In this document: positions 35,131 to 49,539 of the stretch, one piece after another
How the letters are laid out: each line of letters starts with the position of its first letter
How positions within the stretch are numbered: the stretch's first letter is position 1
Assembly (NCBI GenBank): GCA_000442125.1
Contig: KE546971.1
Span: 1,118,583-1,182,582, forward strand
Direction of reading: 5' to 3'
DNA: 64,000 nt
From: Opeltia flavorubescens
Taxonomy: Eukaryota; Ascomycota; Lecanoromycetes; Teloschistales; Teloschistaceae
Notes under the pieces: model-generated
Database searches by the model: none
Told to the model about the DNA's origin: nothing
What the model saw: the letters and a program-made list of their open reading frames with translations, nothing else
Position numbers and translations under genes: made by a program

Positions 35131-35422
35131 TGTGAATGTTTCAAGTTATCTATTGGAAAGCGTTGCTGGTGTTCGATCACATGCAATTGAGAACCGGAGA
35201 GTTCAAATAAGGTTGTTGAGCCTTGCGGGCCACCACAATCTAATCTAATCTTGTTGCATAATCTTATCTGTATTTCATCTTTTGCAAATATAAGACTGGC
35301 CTTCCCTGAATATTCAGTAGCATTACACATAACGCCGTTTGCATCGCTTCCCTATCAGCTTTTCAGCGTTCATTTCCATTGAAACGCCGTGCGTTTGCGC
35401 TTTAGCTCCTTTGGGTGAAGTG
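35131..35422. promoter_or_regulatory. Divergent promoter region, LSM6 / Rad60-like gene
   Basis: 292 bases between divergent start codons; inferred from layout. Confidence 0.45.
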
Positions 35423-36905
35423 ATGGTAGATACTTCTACGAATCGAGTCTTCACCACGACCAAACCTCGACTCAAACGTCCATTGTTTACTAAGCCTTCG
35501 TGGGTTCAAGAAAACAATAACAGCAACTCCACCGATTTTTTCCGGAGGTCGAGTCAGAGTTATGCGCACATTGCTGCAGAAGCCGAGCGTAAGCGGCAGA
35601 GACGATTAGCTAGGAAGCAGCGAGAGCGGGCATGTGAAGATTTGAATCCAGAACGATATGACAAACGTCAACGTGTTTCAATTGATTCTGATTCAGGAGA
35701 TGGGTCTGATCACTCAAGCAGCGATGGCTCTACTGCACGGCGGAAACAGAAACAAGACAGCCCTACCGTGCCGAAACCAAAGGTGGAGGAAAGGAAACAG
35801 TCTGTCAGCCTTCTGAAGTCTAGCAGCTCGCCAAGATCGCTGGGTCAACGGTATGAGACAAAAGTCGCGGGAAAGCAAGAGATAGAGGACCCAAAAAAAC
35901 AGCCATCAAAGATCATCGATCTCGAAGACGAGGATAAAGACGAAGCTAATCCTCAAGAAGCCAATGACGATCAGATGATGAATGTGACAGCAGTGAAGCA
36001 CTCTGAGCTTTCATCAGAAGACGATGATCTCATTCCTTCGGATGATGAGTTTGCTGAGTTGGCGCGGAAAGCTCGCGAGAAAGCAAGGAGGAAACGACTT
36101 GAAGCTGATATTGTCAGTCCAAGCTTTGGAAACCCAAGTTTTCAAACACAAGATGGCCATATCGAAGAAGCTAAGGCTGTCAATGGGCATACACCACCAC
36201 CAGCCGCTCCAGATGCTGTGGTGTCAATCCTCATTACCTCACGCATCACAAATACAACTCCGTTGATTGTTAATCGCAAGGTGTCTCAGCGACTCAAAGA
36301 CGTTCGGGTCACCTGGTGCCAACGACAGGGCTTTACTGCAGACGCGACGGCGTCAATATTTTTGACATGGAGGGGAAAGCGGCTCTTCGATGTCACGACG
36401 TGTAAAAGCCTTGGTATCGGCGTGGATTCCAACGGGAACATCGTAATGAAGGGCCAAAAAGACATACTTGGTGAGGAGGAGCGACAAATCCACATGGAAG
36501 CGATGACGGAAGAGATCTTGGCTGAATACCAAACATTGAAACGCAGAGAAGCCGAGGGAGAAACCCAGCACGATACGGAACCCCATCCAGAAGAGCAACC
36601 AGCAGCGGAGAAGGAGCCTCAAGTGCGCATCATACTGAAGGCCAAGGGTTATACCGACTTCAAGCTGATCGTTAAACCGGTAAGCAAAAGAATCCTCCCA
36701 TAGGTCAAAATTACTAGCTTTACTGATCAATCTTGCTTAGACAACACGGATAACGAGGATCGTCAATGCTTTCAAATGCGACAAAAAGATCGATAATGCG
36801 CGGGAGGTGTTTTGTTCTTTTGATGGCGAGCGATTGGCTCCGGAAGGACAAGTTGGAGAAACCGACTTGGCTGACATGGACTATGTCGACGTGTACGTAA
36901 AGTAG
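35423..36905 (+). CDS. Rad60/Esc2-type protein with SUMO-like domains
   Basis: Exons 35423-36679 and 36741-36905, about 473 aa. The first ~270 residues are charged and disordered (AAEAERKRQRRLARKQRER; acidic SSEDDDLIPSDDEF). Two SUMO-like domains follow: one around VVSILITSRITNTTPLIVNR...TWRGKRLFD, and a C-terminal one VRIILKAKGYTDFKLIVKPT...VFCSFDGERL...DMDYVDVYVK that ends without a GG, so it cannot be conjugated. This is the Rad60/Esc2/NIP45 layout. These proteins work with SUMO, Ubc9 and Smc5/6 in genome stability. The exon join at the intron (36680-36740) is in phase 0. Ortholog name among Rad60/Esc2 not settled. Confidence 0.85.
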
Positions 36906-37267
36906 CTGGTTCACGTTGATTGAGCCTCGACGTTTCCGAATATCATAAAACAACCACAAGATTTGCTTGAGTCTTGTTGGTAAAGTAATTAGATCCACTT
37001 ACTCGGTGAAAACATCAAGGGGAAGTGCTGCTTCATGCATTGGGACGGTGTGTAGAATTGATAGCATCGATGGCTTCCATTAAATGTAAGGAGTGGAAGT
37101 ATCCTAGGCCGCTGTTCGTCATCAAAACTTCGAGGAACGTCTTTCGGTGGTATTTAGCATTGATTTCTTTACCCATTCGTGAGGAAGCATTAATAGGGTA
37201 AAATCTCTTCTATATTTTCACCGCCTAAATTGATCCCTTCTTACTGGCTTGGCTGGGACTTCCAATT
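36906..37267. other. Intergenic, TRM112 promoter
   Basis: 362 bases with no ORF of note. Confidence 0.45.
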
Positions 37268-37779
37268 ATGAAATTACTCACGGTCAACTTCCTGACCTGC
37301 GCTGTCAAGGCTTGCAAGACTTCAACTCTCTCCTTTCCACTCCATTTCCAAGACGCCGAGCTGGAGCAACGAGAGGTAGAATACAATGCCAATTTCCTCC
37401 GAAACATTCTCCCCCGACTGGAATGGGACGCAATAACGACCACAGCCGCCGAGGTATGCGTTCATGTTGTGCAAAAGACGCATACATTTGGCAGAGGCTA
37501 AATCGATTATCTGCTAGCTTGGTTTTACAAACCTCCCCGCGTCAAAGCCGGATGGGACTCTTGAAGCAGAAGATGAGCAACGAGTGATGCGAGATCTACA
37601 TGCGCTACTTCTCGAAACGGAAGTCATGGAGGGTAAGATGGTGTGTGGTAATTGTGGTCACGAATACAAAATTAAGGAGGGGATCGCAAACTTCTTGTTA
37701 CCGAATCATCTGGGTGAGTCGATTACTGATTCCATGTAAGAGACTGGGGAAGGCTAAAGCACGTTCACTGGCAGTCTGA
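37268..37779 (+). CDS. TRM112: Multifunctional methyltransferase activator
   Basis: Exons 37268-37453, 37518-37713 and 37775-37779 (5 nt including stop), 128 aa. It starts MKLLTVNFLTCAVKACKTS (zinc ligands C11, C16) and ends in KMVCGNCGHEYKIKEGIANF (C105, C108) and LLPNHLV. Trm112 is the small zinc protein that activates Trm9, Trm11, Mtq2 and Bud23, so it links tRNA, eRF1 and 18S rRNA methylation. Its partner BUD23 is at 53.6-54.6 kb. The last exon contributes only V plus the stop and restores the family C terminus NHLV. Confidence 0.93.
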
Positions 37780-38234
37780 AAGACATGTACTTAAGATGAT
37801 TGGAGGAAAGCCGAGGCTTCCTATCCAGCACCGAATAGAAAGTTGCCAGTTCGCGAGGTAATCTTATGATCACGAAGGACTGATTGTTGTATTATTATCA
37901 CTGCTGTGAATGCGCAGAAGCACGATATCAGCTCTCTGGACAGTCTGCGTCTGCCACCGTTCGTTGAATTGTTTTCCAGCAAATCACCTAAGATGCTTTG
38001 TCCTATGTACATCATGAACGAAAAGGGGAATCTTCTTGGCCCACCCAAATGATAGTATGCTTTGCTCCCAAAAAAGCTCGACCTGTTTTCCGAAAGCTCG
38101 TTTCAGCAAGTACTCACTTAACGTCAAAGAAACGCCATGCAATGCTCTTAAAGGGGAAACGCAACAGTGATTCTTCCATGGCCATGAGATGAAGCGCAGA
38201 TGTTCAAACACATCCAACAGAAGCGAAGATAGTA
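37780..38234. other. Intergenic between convergent genes
   Basis: 455 bases of 3' flank between TRM112 and SET1; no gene recognised. Confidence 0.45.
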
Positions 38235-41200
38235 TCAATTGAGGAAACCTTTGCATCCTGTCGATCCACAGAGACAAGGAATTCGATCGTCGGAGCCCCA
38301 TTCGCGCTCGAATTTGTAATCATACGTCAGCTCCTCGTCTACAGCGGATAAAATCAGCGTGTGCCCGTTACTCGATAGTACATAAAAAACTCACCTCGCC
38401 CAATGTCCCTCAGAGCGTAGATGACAATGCGCTTGCTCCGATCTACCGTAATGATCTTCGCCGTGCAATTAGGCGTACAGCTGTGGTTGATAAAACGGGC
38501 AATGCCGCCTCGCTTCGTTGCGTCGATGACTGTGTGATCGTCGATCCGAAACAGGTAACTGCTGCCAATTCCGCTCTTGAGGTAATGCCGCTCTCGTATA
38601 TCAGCCACTTGCTGTCGTACCTTTTCTCCAACGTACTCGATGATCATCTCGTTGGCTGCAATGTTTTCTTCGGCGTACAGCCCCCAATTGTGGATGGCAG
38701 AACGAGCAAACTTGACCGGCTTCTTTCGTTTCTTGAGTTGATTGAAGCGGAGGGCATCCCCCTCGCCACTCTGAGATGGAGCGAGTACCTGCTTCTGTGC
38801 CGCAATGTCCGCCACCAATCTGCGATTATTGGCTCGATTCGTCCTCGACGACGACTTGGAGAGGCCTTTCGCGACTGCCAAATTCATGGCCTCTGTAGCC
38901 GCGATCTGCGGATCCTCTTTCGCTTTCGCCTCCCGCTCCTCTCGTGCCTTTTGAACCTTGATTCGATGTGGCAGGTACTTGGATTTCTCCGACTCCAAGA
39001 TTTTCTTCGTGCCTTCGGTCCTTGCACAGCCGGAAGCGTTGGGTACAAAGTAGCCGTCGATCTTCATTGAAGCGTGCACAACACCGCGCTCCCCTGATCT
39101 ATCCAGAGCTTTGATCTCCTTTTGCTTCCAAGCCCATACAGCGACATTGCCGAGTGGCACTGTTGTTTTGTCACTGAGCGCTTGCCGTAGGTACACGAGG
39201 TCTTCGTCATCTTTAATTGTAGATTGCCAACCATCAAGGTCCAATACTAGGCTAGGGTCTGCTTCAACTGTACGCTTCGGCACACCTGTCGAAACATCCC
39301 ATTCAACCTCGCGTGAAGCTTCCTCCTCGATCTCTGGGGTTTTAGGGGGCTTGATCTGCTGGACTTTGGGGGCTCTGGCAAGAAGCTCTTCAAATTGGAT
39401 TTTGGCTTGCGCCTTCTTCAGGGCCTCTCTTTCCTCAAATACTTGTTTCTTTGACTTCTTTTTAGGTTTGGTCTTCTTCGCCGTACCCTTCTTCGAGTCA
39501 GCTCTGTAGTCCACGGTGTCCGGATCGATTTCGGAAATCACTCCAGCTTCACTACTATCCACCTGGGGTGTGACTTCTGCAACGGAAGACTCGTCCCTGA
39601 TGGAATCTGGAACGGGGCTTATGGCAGCTGCATCATTTTTGGTGATACCAAAGAGTTCGTCATCCTCTTTCTGCTTCTTACGCGACGCTAATTCTTGCAG
39701 CAGTCGCTTGCGTTTCTTCGTACTCGGAGGCGCCGCAACGGCGTCTCTCTCGATAGAAGCTATGACAAGATCCTGTGTTTCGGAATACGCGACCTCTAGC
39801 CCGATCGGCGTTGAATTACCGGTCATTGTATCATCAATACTTTCTTGAGGTGTTGAATTCCTGTTGCGTAGACGAGATTTTGGCGGGATCTGTTCGTCAT
39901 CATCATCTGATGCTACAGAGCTCATGCTCATCCGGCTTAAGGGCCTGCTCTCTTGCTCCTCCGTGTCTCTGGTTACAGAAGTCCGTCGCTCGTCATCCGA
40001 ATCGTTATCGTCTTGAAATTGATACAGACGGTGATGCAGTGATCTCACTTCGGGCTTCTTTGGCGCCTTCTGCTTCCTTCGCTCATCTGTGAATGCGATA
40101 TTTCCCCGCTTGCTGCCCACGGCCTTGCGAATGCGTGGGAGTGCTGTGACGTTCAGGCTTGAGGTTCCCAGTGGTTGACGACCGAGCAACGCAGAAGTCT
40201 GTCGGGTATCTGGGGTACTGCCGTGCGATGTAGGCTCAACATGATCGATATGTATGCCTGGCCGTCGCACATCAGTCGGCGCATTGATGTTCAGGCGCCG
40301 ACGCTTCTCGATATGTCGATCAGGGTCTAGATAGTCATAAAGCGCAGGAGCAACAATCTTTAATTTGACGTCTTGAAGCAGCTTGTCTTGAATTTCTCTT
40401 CTTAAAATCTCGACCATTTCTCGCACCGGGTCCAAATTGATAGCTCGTTGCTTCTTCTCTTCTTCAAGCTCCAGCTCTTCTTCTTGACGCCTTCGCTCCT
40501 CGTTGGCTTTCTCTCGTGCCTCAGCTTGTATTCGTTCCGGACTGGGGCTCCGCTCGTATTTGGGATTGCCATATTGTTGCAACTCCATATTCATGACATA
40601 ATTGAACAGCGGTTTCATATGGCACATGGTGTGACAATGAGCGGCGTCTTCCTCGCCCCGTCTAGAATCTTCAAAAACAATGTAGTAACCAGTCTTGTCG
40701 CATCTGACTTCCCTATGTCTTAAACCGTGGAGTCGTCTCGAAAGATGCGAGATCGTGCTGCCCAGCACAGGCACATAGCAATGAGCAATAAAAATGTACG
40801 GGTCACGCTTGATCTGATCTAGGATGAGCTTCTCTTCAACCAAATGTTGAAGAGAAGGCTTTGCAGAAATCTGAGGAGCTTCACACTGTGTACGAGGCAG
40901 TGCGGAAGATCTGAAGTTTGCCTTTCCAGATGGCCCTTTAGGCGCTGTAGGCGGTGGGCCCGGTATTTCAATAGACGTCTCCATTTTCGGCTTTGCATCC
41001 ACACGTTCACTGGGAAGTCGTTTTGGACGCTGCCTTGCAGTAGCCTTCTCCACTGCTCGACGGCCGACGGAGCCGTCACGATCAAGTTCCACGGATATTC
41101 GATGAACGCCTATTCGTTGTTGGCCTTGCCTACTTGCTTTGTATGCGCGTGTGGCTGCTTCCGAAGCGGAAAGTAATGAGCTGTGACGAGTCGCAGCACG

Positions 41201-42278
41201 ATCTTTATATGTTATCAGGCACACTCCGAGGGAGCTTCCATTCTCTTTACTTGTCTCATTGCTGATAAGCCCAATTTCACCAAAATCGGAGAAAAGACGC
41301 CGAATCTGACTGACAGGGGTAAGCGGGTCAAAGCCTGTTATTACTATTCTCGTCGGTGGCCCTGGTCCGATAGAAGTCTGCTCGTCGTACTTATATGGCC
41401 TGAAAGAATAGGGTGTATTTCTCCACTTTCGTCTCTGGCACTGAACTGGCTCTCGTGATCGTGGGTCGACCGGGGCTTGACCGTCGTCCTGTTACATGAT
41501 TTTGTCAGACTTCCCAAATTTCATGCGCATAATTGAGCCCTAAGTATTTCTCTGCACAACTTGGTTGATAAAGACATACCTTCTGACCAAAGGTAATAAA
41601 CACAGGCTTTGCAGTCCTCTGTTCACTTTTTGAGAGCTTCTTATCCAAGTAAGGATCATATTGCGTCTTCTCCCCCTTGGCCTCCCCTTTAGCAGGTCGA
41701 GCGCTCGAACTTCTGGCATTTTTTATGGTGGAAGCACGCGGTGGCTCAACGGTTTCTATGTTGGTTCCTACCCCAAGGTCCTTATGGTGTCGTTCCATCG
41801 CGGCACTTTTTCTCGTGCCAGAAGCATCTCTTGGGGGCGAGTCCATAGCATCTCTGGATGGAGAGGCATCGACGTGGGTCAGCGGTGTCCAGTTTGTAGA
41901 ATGGTTCGAACTCTGTTGATTAGCCTGGTTTAGAACGCGATTGGTGGCACTGAAGACGGATGAAGCAGTACTGCTTGAGCTGGCGGACCCTATCCCATTC
42001 AATATGTCTCCTTGATTACCATCACCCTCGTCCTGCACGTGAAGAGAAGTTGTGATCTCCGGTTCCGCTTTAGCATTGGAAAGTCGCTCTTGATCCGCGT
42101 TCAGTTCACTTTTGATGGCTTGTGAGCTTGTTGGTTGGTGTCGTTGGATATTGCAACTTCGAGTTGAAGCAGAGTCGGAGCAACGGCGATCTTCGGCCGC
42201 TCGAGGGCGCTTTCGTTGTTGAAGCACTGAAGGAGCAGTTGGGAAGAAATCGGCGAAGCCCTTAGACGAGCGGGACAT
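38235..42278 (-). CDS. SET1: Histone H3 lysine-4 methyltransferase, COMPASS catalytic subunit
   Basis: Exons (minus strand) 41580-42278, 38395-41488 and 38235-38338, about 1298 aa. The order is disordered N terminus; RRM around residues 278-340 ([20 protein letters not shown]); Set1-associated domain ([14 protein letters not shown]...); long charged linker; N-SET ([20 protein letters not shown]); SET domain from about 1158 with [20 protein letters not shown] and [14 protein letters not shown]; and post-[16 protein letters not shown]. The final intron must use the acceptor at 38339-38341, giving [15 protein letters not shown] in phase. Methylates H3K4 in transcribed chromatin. All catalytic motifs are intact. 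Confidence 0.95.
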
Positions 42279-42931
42279 GGTTTAACGTAGCTCCTAGCTG
42301 GACCATCTGGTTTGCATCATGTCATTTCCTGGGCTCGTGGCCAACACAACCCTCTAAATAGCAGAATACGTGTGTAAGGCGCCCTTTATCCCAAGCACTT
42401 ATTTGCAACGCATGTAAAATATCCGTGAGGCCTAAAGATTATACTGGAGTAAGGGTTTCGAAACGTGAAGACATAAGACGGTGACCGAGAAAGATATTAT
42501 TTCGGCTCATTCCCGGTTCCACAATGATGAGATTAAAGGGTGAGCGAACCTGATCAGATCTGGTAGGTGAAGGATGAGCTGGTCGCAAAGGCAATTTCTT
42601 TGGTATGGTGATGGTGTTCTGAAGATCAATTGGTATGCGGTTGTCCTAGGCGAAAGTGGTAAGGGCGTGGAGTGGACGTGGTGGAAGCTTACATAAGCAT
42701 GGCTGTTTTCCGCTTTTTTATTCACCAACAGTGAAACCAATCAAGTCACAGTAAGCTCAACAAGGCAAAATTCGGGCAGTTCGAACGTCGGTCATAATGG
42801 CGTCAGGCTGTCATACTACAGCTGCAGATGAGGGACCTGTAACTGCGCCAACTTACTCGGAGGCTTCGAGCTAAATCGAAAATCATCCAAAAATTTATAA
42901 TAGAGTACTATTCTACCTATAAACGGCTCAT
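42279..42931. other. Intergenic, SET1 upstream region
   Basis: 653 bases with no recognised gene; AT-rich toward 42,900. Confidence 0.45.
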
Positions 42932-43397
42932 ATGTTAGGTAAAGATACGTCGACCGAATCCTCCCATGATACTAAAGTTATCGTGACTTACATGGCGTTA
43001 TATAAGGTCGTGCCTGTAGGAATTTCATCGTACGAAGAGCATAGACGACATAGTACATTAAAAAAAACACTTGAACATGCTGCGAGGCAAGAGGAGGTTA
43101 TTAGGTCGACCCAGGATGCTTTCAAGGTGATCCATTGTCCGGCTCAGGCAGATAGTAGCTTCGTAGGAGATCAAATACTATGCAATACTGATGGTTTCTA
43201 TAATACAATAATCGGTTTTGAAACTCCAAGACTAGGAAGACTAACTATACCGTTCCAAAAGTTGGGATTCGACAGAAAGAACCCAAGATATTGTTGGGTA
43301 AGCCTAACTACACGGATCGAATGGCCAGTCTAAAAAGGTATGGGCGAATAGATTGCGAAGTGATTCGTATCAACTGGAAGAGTCCAGGTGGCTGTAA
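42932..43397 (+). CDS. Small orphan protein, possible effector-like; low confidence
   Basis: Exons 42932-43297 and 43338-43397 would give about 141 aa. The alternative is an unspliced 133-aa frame ending at 43333. The 40-nt intron has gtaagc, a CTAAC branch site and an aag acceptor. Spliced, the C terminus reads NPRYCWVWANRLRSDSYQLE then ESRWL. The middle is HCPAQADSSFVGDQILCNTD. Three cysteines, small size, one late intron and no known domain recall fungal candidate effectors or RNase-like secreted proteins, but no signal peptide is visible from this ATG. Not recognised; a 5' exon with a signal peptide could be missing. Confidence 0.4.
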
Positions 43398-44022
43398 AAC
43401 GTTCGTTCGGAAGGAAGCATATCAACGGCGCCCGAAAGCGGCCCTGGCCCTAAATGTAGGAACACTGGGCTGCTCCTGGATCCTATAATTAGATGAGTAG
43501 ACGCATCCGGCAGCTTTCACCGGTGCAGCTCCTTCGCCCCTTGTAATTTGTTTGGGCAAGACTCCAGACATCCCAGATAACATGACAAGGACATTGGTCA
43601 ATTGCAATAATAATACGAGGTGGAGTTGTGTTGCAAAGCGATCCCTCCATGTATGGTTCAGAAAAGGGGTAAGGCGAGCGAGGCAGGAACAGGGGATGCT
43701 TTGCCTTAGTCGCCTTGGCACATTGCAGGGGCCTCTTTCGTCAACAGGAAACTGCTACCATTGTAAGCTCAAACAAATAAATACTTAAACCAACATCATT
43801 CAACCAGCTGCAACTTTCAGCTCGCCCTTCCGCTTGCAACCCCAATTTCCTTTCCTCACTCCTCGTTCTCTTGTTTCCTCTGCCATTGTACCATTGCCCC
43901 ATTGACGACCCTTTTTTTAACGGAGCTACACCTTCCCGTTCGACATATCTTTCTAGCCAACTATCACGGCTTGCTATCACTGCTCGTAAATTCAAGTAGA
44001 GAGACGACTTGCAGCAGCAGCT
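43398..44022. other. Intergenic and GFA1 5' leader
   Basis: 625 bases; C/T-rich blocks between about 43800 and 43940 fit a promoter and leader of a strongly expressed gene. No other gene seen. Confidence 0.45.
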
Positions 44023-46383
<2,361 letters not shown>

Positions 46384-46684
46384 AGGCAACAATTGTCTGC
46401 CTCCAACAAGCATTGTTTAATCCGAGACGGTGTAAGGCATAAGGCGGATGCGTTTGAATGAGCTGGGATTATGAGGTTATCGTCGGTCAACATGTATGTT
46501 TTTCGAACTTGATGAGCAATAGATTAGACAGACAATACAATAGCGTTCGTGAGCATCGGCACATACAGCCTTGCTACTAGTGAATTCAAGAATTTGTCTT
46601 GCTATACCCGGCCGTATTGTAGGCGAACACCTCCCAAGCCTCTTAATTTCTTTTGCCAGATTTGTCACTACGTTCCAGTCTCTA
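46384..46684. other. Intergenic, RIB4 promoter
   Basis: 301 bases between tandem genes; nothing recognised. Confidence 0.45.
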
Positions 46685-47458
<774 letters not shown>

Positions 47459-47623
47459 TGGTGATTTCGGCCTGGGATCAGCAGGCTATCGAACGGAGGA
47501 TTTATTCAGAAGAGGCATCGCAGGCACTCCAGACGGAACTTCATACTCGATTCACCCGAGGATCTCTATGCTCACGAAAAAGAGCAGCACAAACAAGTTT
47601 TACTGATACACAGAATTGAATCG

Positions 47624-48743
47624 TTATTCCTCCATTGTTTCTCGCCCGCCCGTCGCTGTATCTTCGTCATCGTCGCCCTCCATTGCACGTTTGGCAAAGC
47701 TCTCTGCCTCTTCCAGGATGTCCTTTGGCACCTCCTGATGCCTACCCTTCGTTGGGCCGTCCAACGAGCTAACCCATGACATCTCCAGCTCAAATTCCTT
47801 GTCTTTGCTGTCCTCGTGCGCCACATATATGATACGGGCAGCTTCTCTCACCCCTTGTTCCAGAGAAAGGTTTCCAGACGAGAGATCTAGCTTCTCAAGT
47901 TCAGCCTTTGCAGCTTGTCGACCCTTCCCGGTGGCGGCCCCATAGTATCCCTTGGAGTGTCTTAGTAAATCACACAGTAATGTGGAGGGGGCCTCATAGA
48001 GGAATACTTCACGTACCCAATAAAGCCCGCTTGGCTCTATCATGTAAAGCCCGGGGCCACCAAATTTGGCGCTCTTGCTCTTTGATCCGCCGCCTTCCTT
48101 AGGCCCGCTCCCGACCTGACCATCGACAGGGCTTGCCTTTTCCGAATCCCAACCTGCCAGTATTGCTGTCACACCGAACGGTCTGACACTGCTGTATAAT
48201 GTGTATGCTTGTACATAGCTGCCAACGCGGAAGGCGAGAGAGGAGGTGGGAATGGGACTCTTGTAGCTTGTTCGCCATGAGGCAGCTTCATCGCGGGCGC
48301 GAGAAACGAGATGCCGTCCATCCGGAATCAAGCCTGAGTATATCTTCGCAGTGATAGATCAGCTTTTGTTTCATAGACTGCATCTTGAAAACTTATACGG
48401 ACTAACCATGCCAAAATTCCGATCGACTGATGCTATTCTCTTGTTCGCTCCAGGCTTCAGGAGCTTGCTTGTAATGATTTTCTCGACGGCTAAAATCACT
48501 CCATCCTTACACCGTATACCGATAGTTGTACCTCCATTCTCCACTGCTTTTGAAGCATATTCCACCTAGTCATAGACGTCAATTTCAAGCGCAGTGGACG
48601 ATCTTACAAGATGTGGTACCTGAAAGTTTCTGCCATCTGGCGAGAAGGTGGAGTTGGTAAGATCGTAGCCTGTGCCGATGGATGTCTGAGATTGGAGATA
48701 GATTAGTGTTTGACCTGGACGAAGCCGAAGGCTCACTCACCAT
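47624..48743 (-). CDS. PRE10: Proteasome subunit alpha type-7 (alpha7, C8 type)
   Basis: Exons (minus strand) 48741-48743, 48620-48685, 48407-48565 and 47624-48343, about 315 aa. The first coding exon is only the ATG. It is followed by [40 protein letters not shown] and [19 protein letters not shown], unmistakable for Pre10/PSMA3. The acceptor for exon 4 is the aag before 48343, which restores MIYSGLIPD; the nearer cag would give a stop. A fungal insert ([20 protein letters not shown]) and an acidic C-terminal tail ([18 protein letters not shown]) are present. Part of the 20S outer ring and its gate. Confidence 0.93.
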
Positions 48744-49539
48744 TTGGATGGCTGCGATTTAGGGGGGTGTTCAAACTATCGCGGACTATTCAAAGCTATT
48801 CCGGCATTAAGCGTAAAGCTGCCAAGGCTGCTTAGGTATGGCGACTAGAGCTTCGCGTCTAAGGCGGCAGGTATCCAGCACTATCTAATCTAGGCCTAAG
48901 GTCTTTGTTGAAGCAGTAACACTTGTCAAAGACTTCAATGTACAAAACATTGATCCTCGTCAACGAGTTCTTTCTGTAAATTTTTATTGAAGGCGGCTTC
49001 ATTTTCCTCAACTCTCCTCTAGCCTCCTATGCTCCCCTGTATCGAATTCCTCCTTGAAGCATACTTATTATGACTCAAAATGTCCAATTTTAGAGATGTC
49101 AATACAGTTATCTTGAACATGGCTATCGTATTCAAAGGGCTATATTGATATTGATAATTCTACATTGTGAACGAAATCTATGCAATACTAAGGTTTATGA
49201 TGCACCTTCCCAACACCGCCTTTGAACACTGGCTCTTACTAAGACGAATTCCTTCGTAACCAAATATTAGGTGATGGAACAACCCATCAATGCGGCACAT
49301 GAAGTAAAGCCTTCCGTCCCATGATTCTCGATACCGAAAGGCTTGATAAACAAAATAAGGTTTCCTTGCTATCCATCCAATTGTTGTTCTCTGAAAAGGA
49401 AAATGAGTTATATCCGAAAGCAATACAGGATCTGCTTTACATTACTAAAAGAACGATGGAAATAAGAACGAGATTAAATCCGAACAAAACGCGGTCAAGA
49501 CCGGAACGCCCGCGGTACCCAGAACTGTAAATTTCACGT
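48744..49539. other. Intergenic between PRE10 start and pheromone gene 3' end
   Basis: About 800 bases, AT-rich from 49000. No gene recognised; the stretch 48780-48910 has unusual composition (CTAAGGCGGCAGG-like words) but no clear structure. Confidence 0.45.

Noticed and set aside
38334-38394. SET1 last intron ending at gacgag
   Set aside because: It shifts phase; the tag acceptor at 38339-38341 gives [11 protein letters not shown] in frame.
38483-39848. Several long plus-strand frames across SET1
   Set aside because: Antisense shadows of the SET1 coding exon.
48343-48406. Use of the nearer cag acceptor in PRE10 intron 3
   Set aside because: It gives an immediate stop; the upstream aag acceptor restores [12 protein letters not shown].
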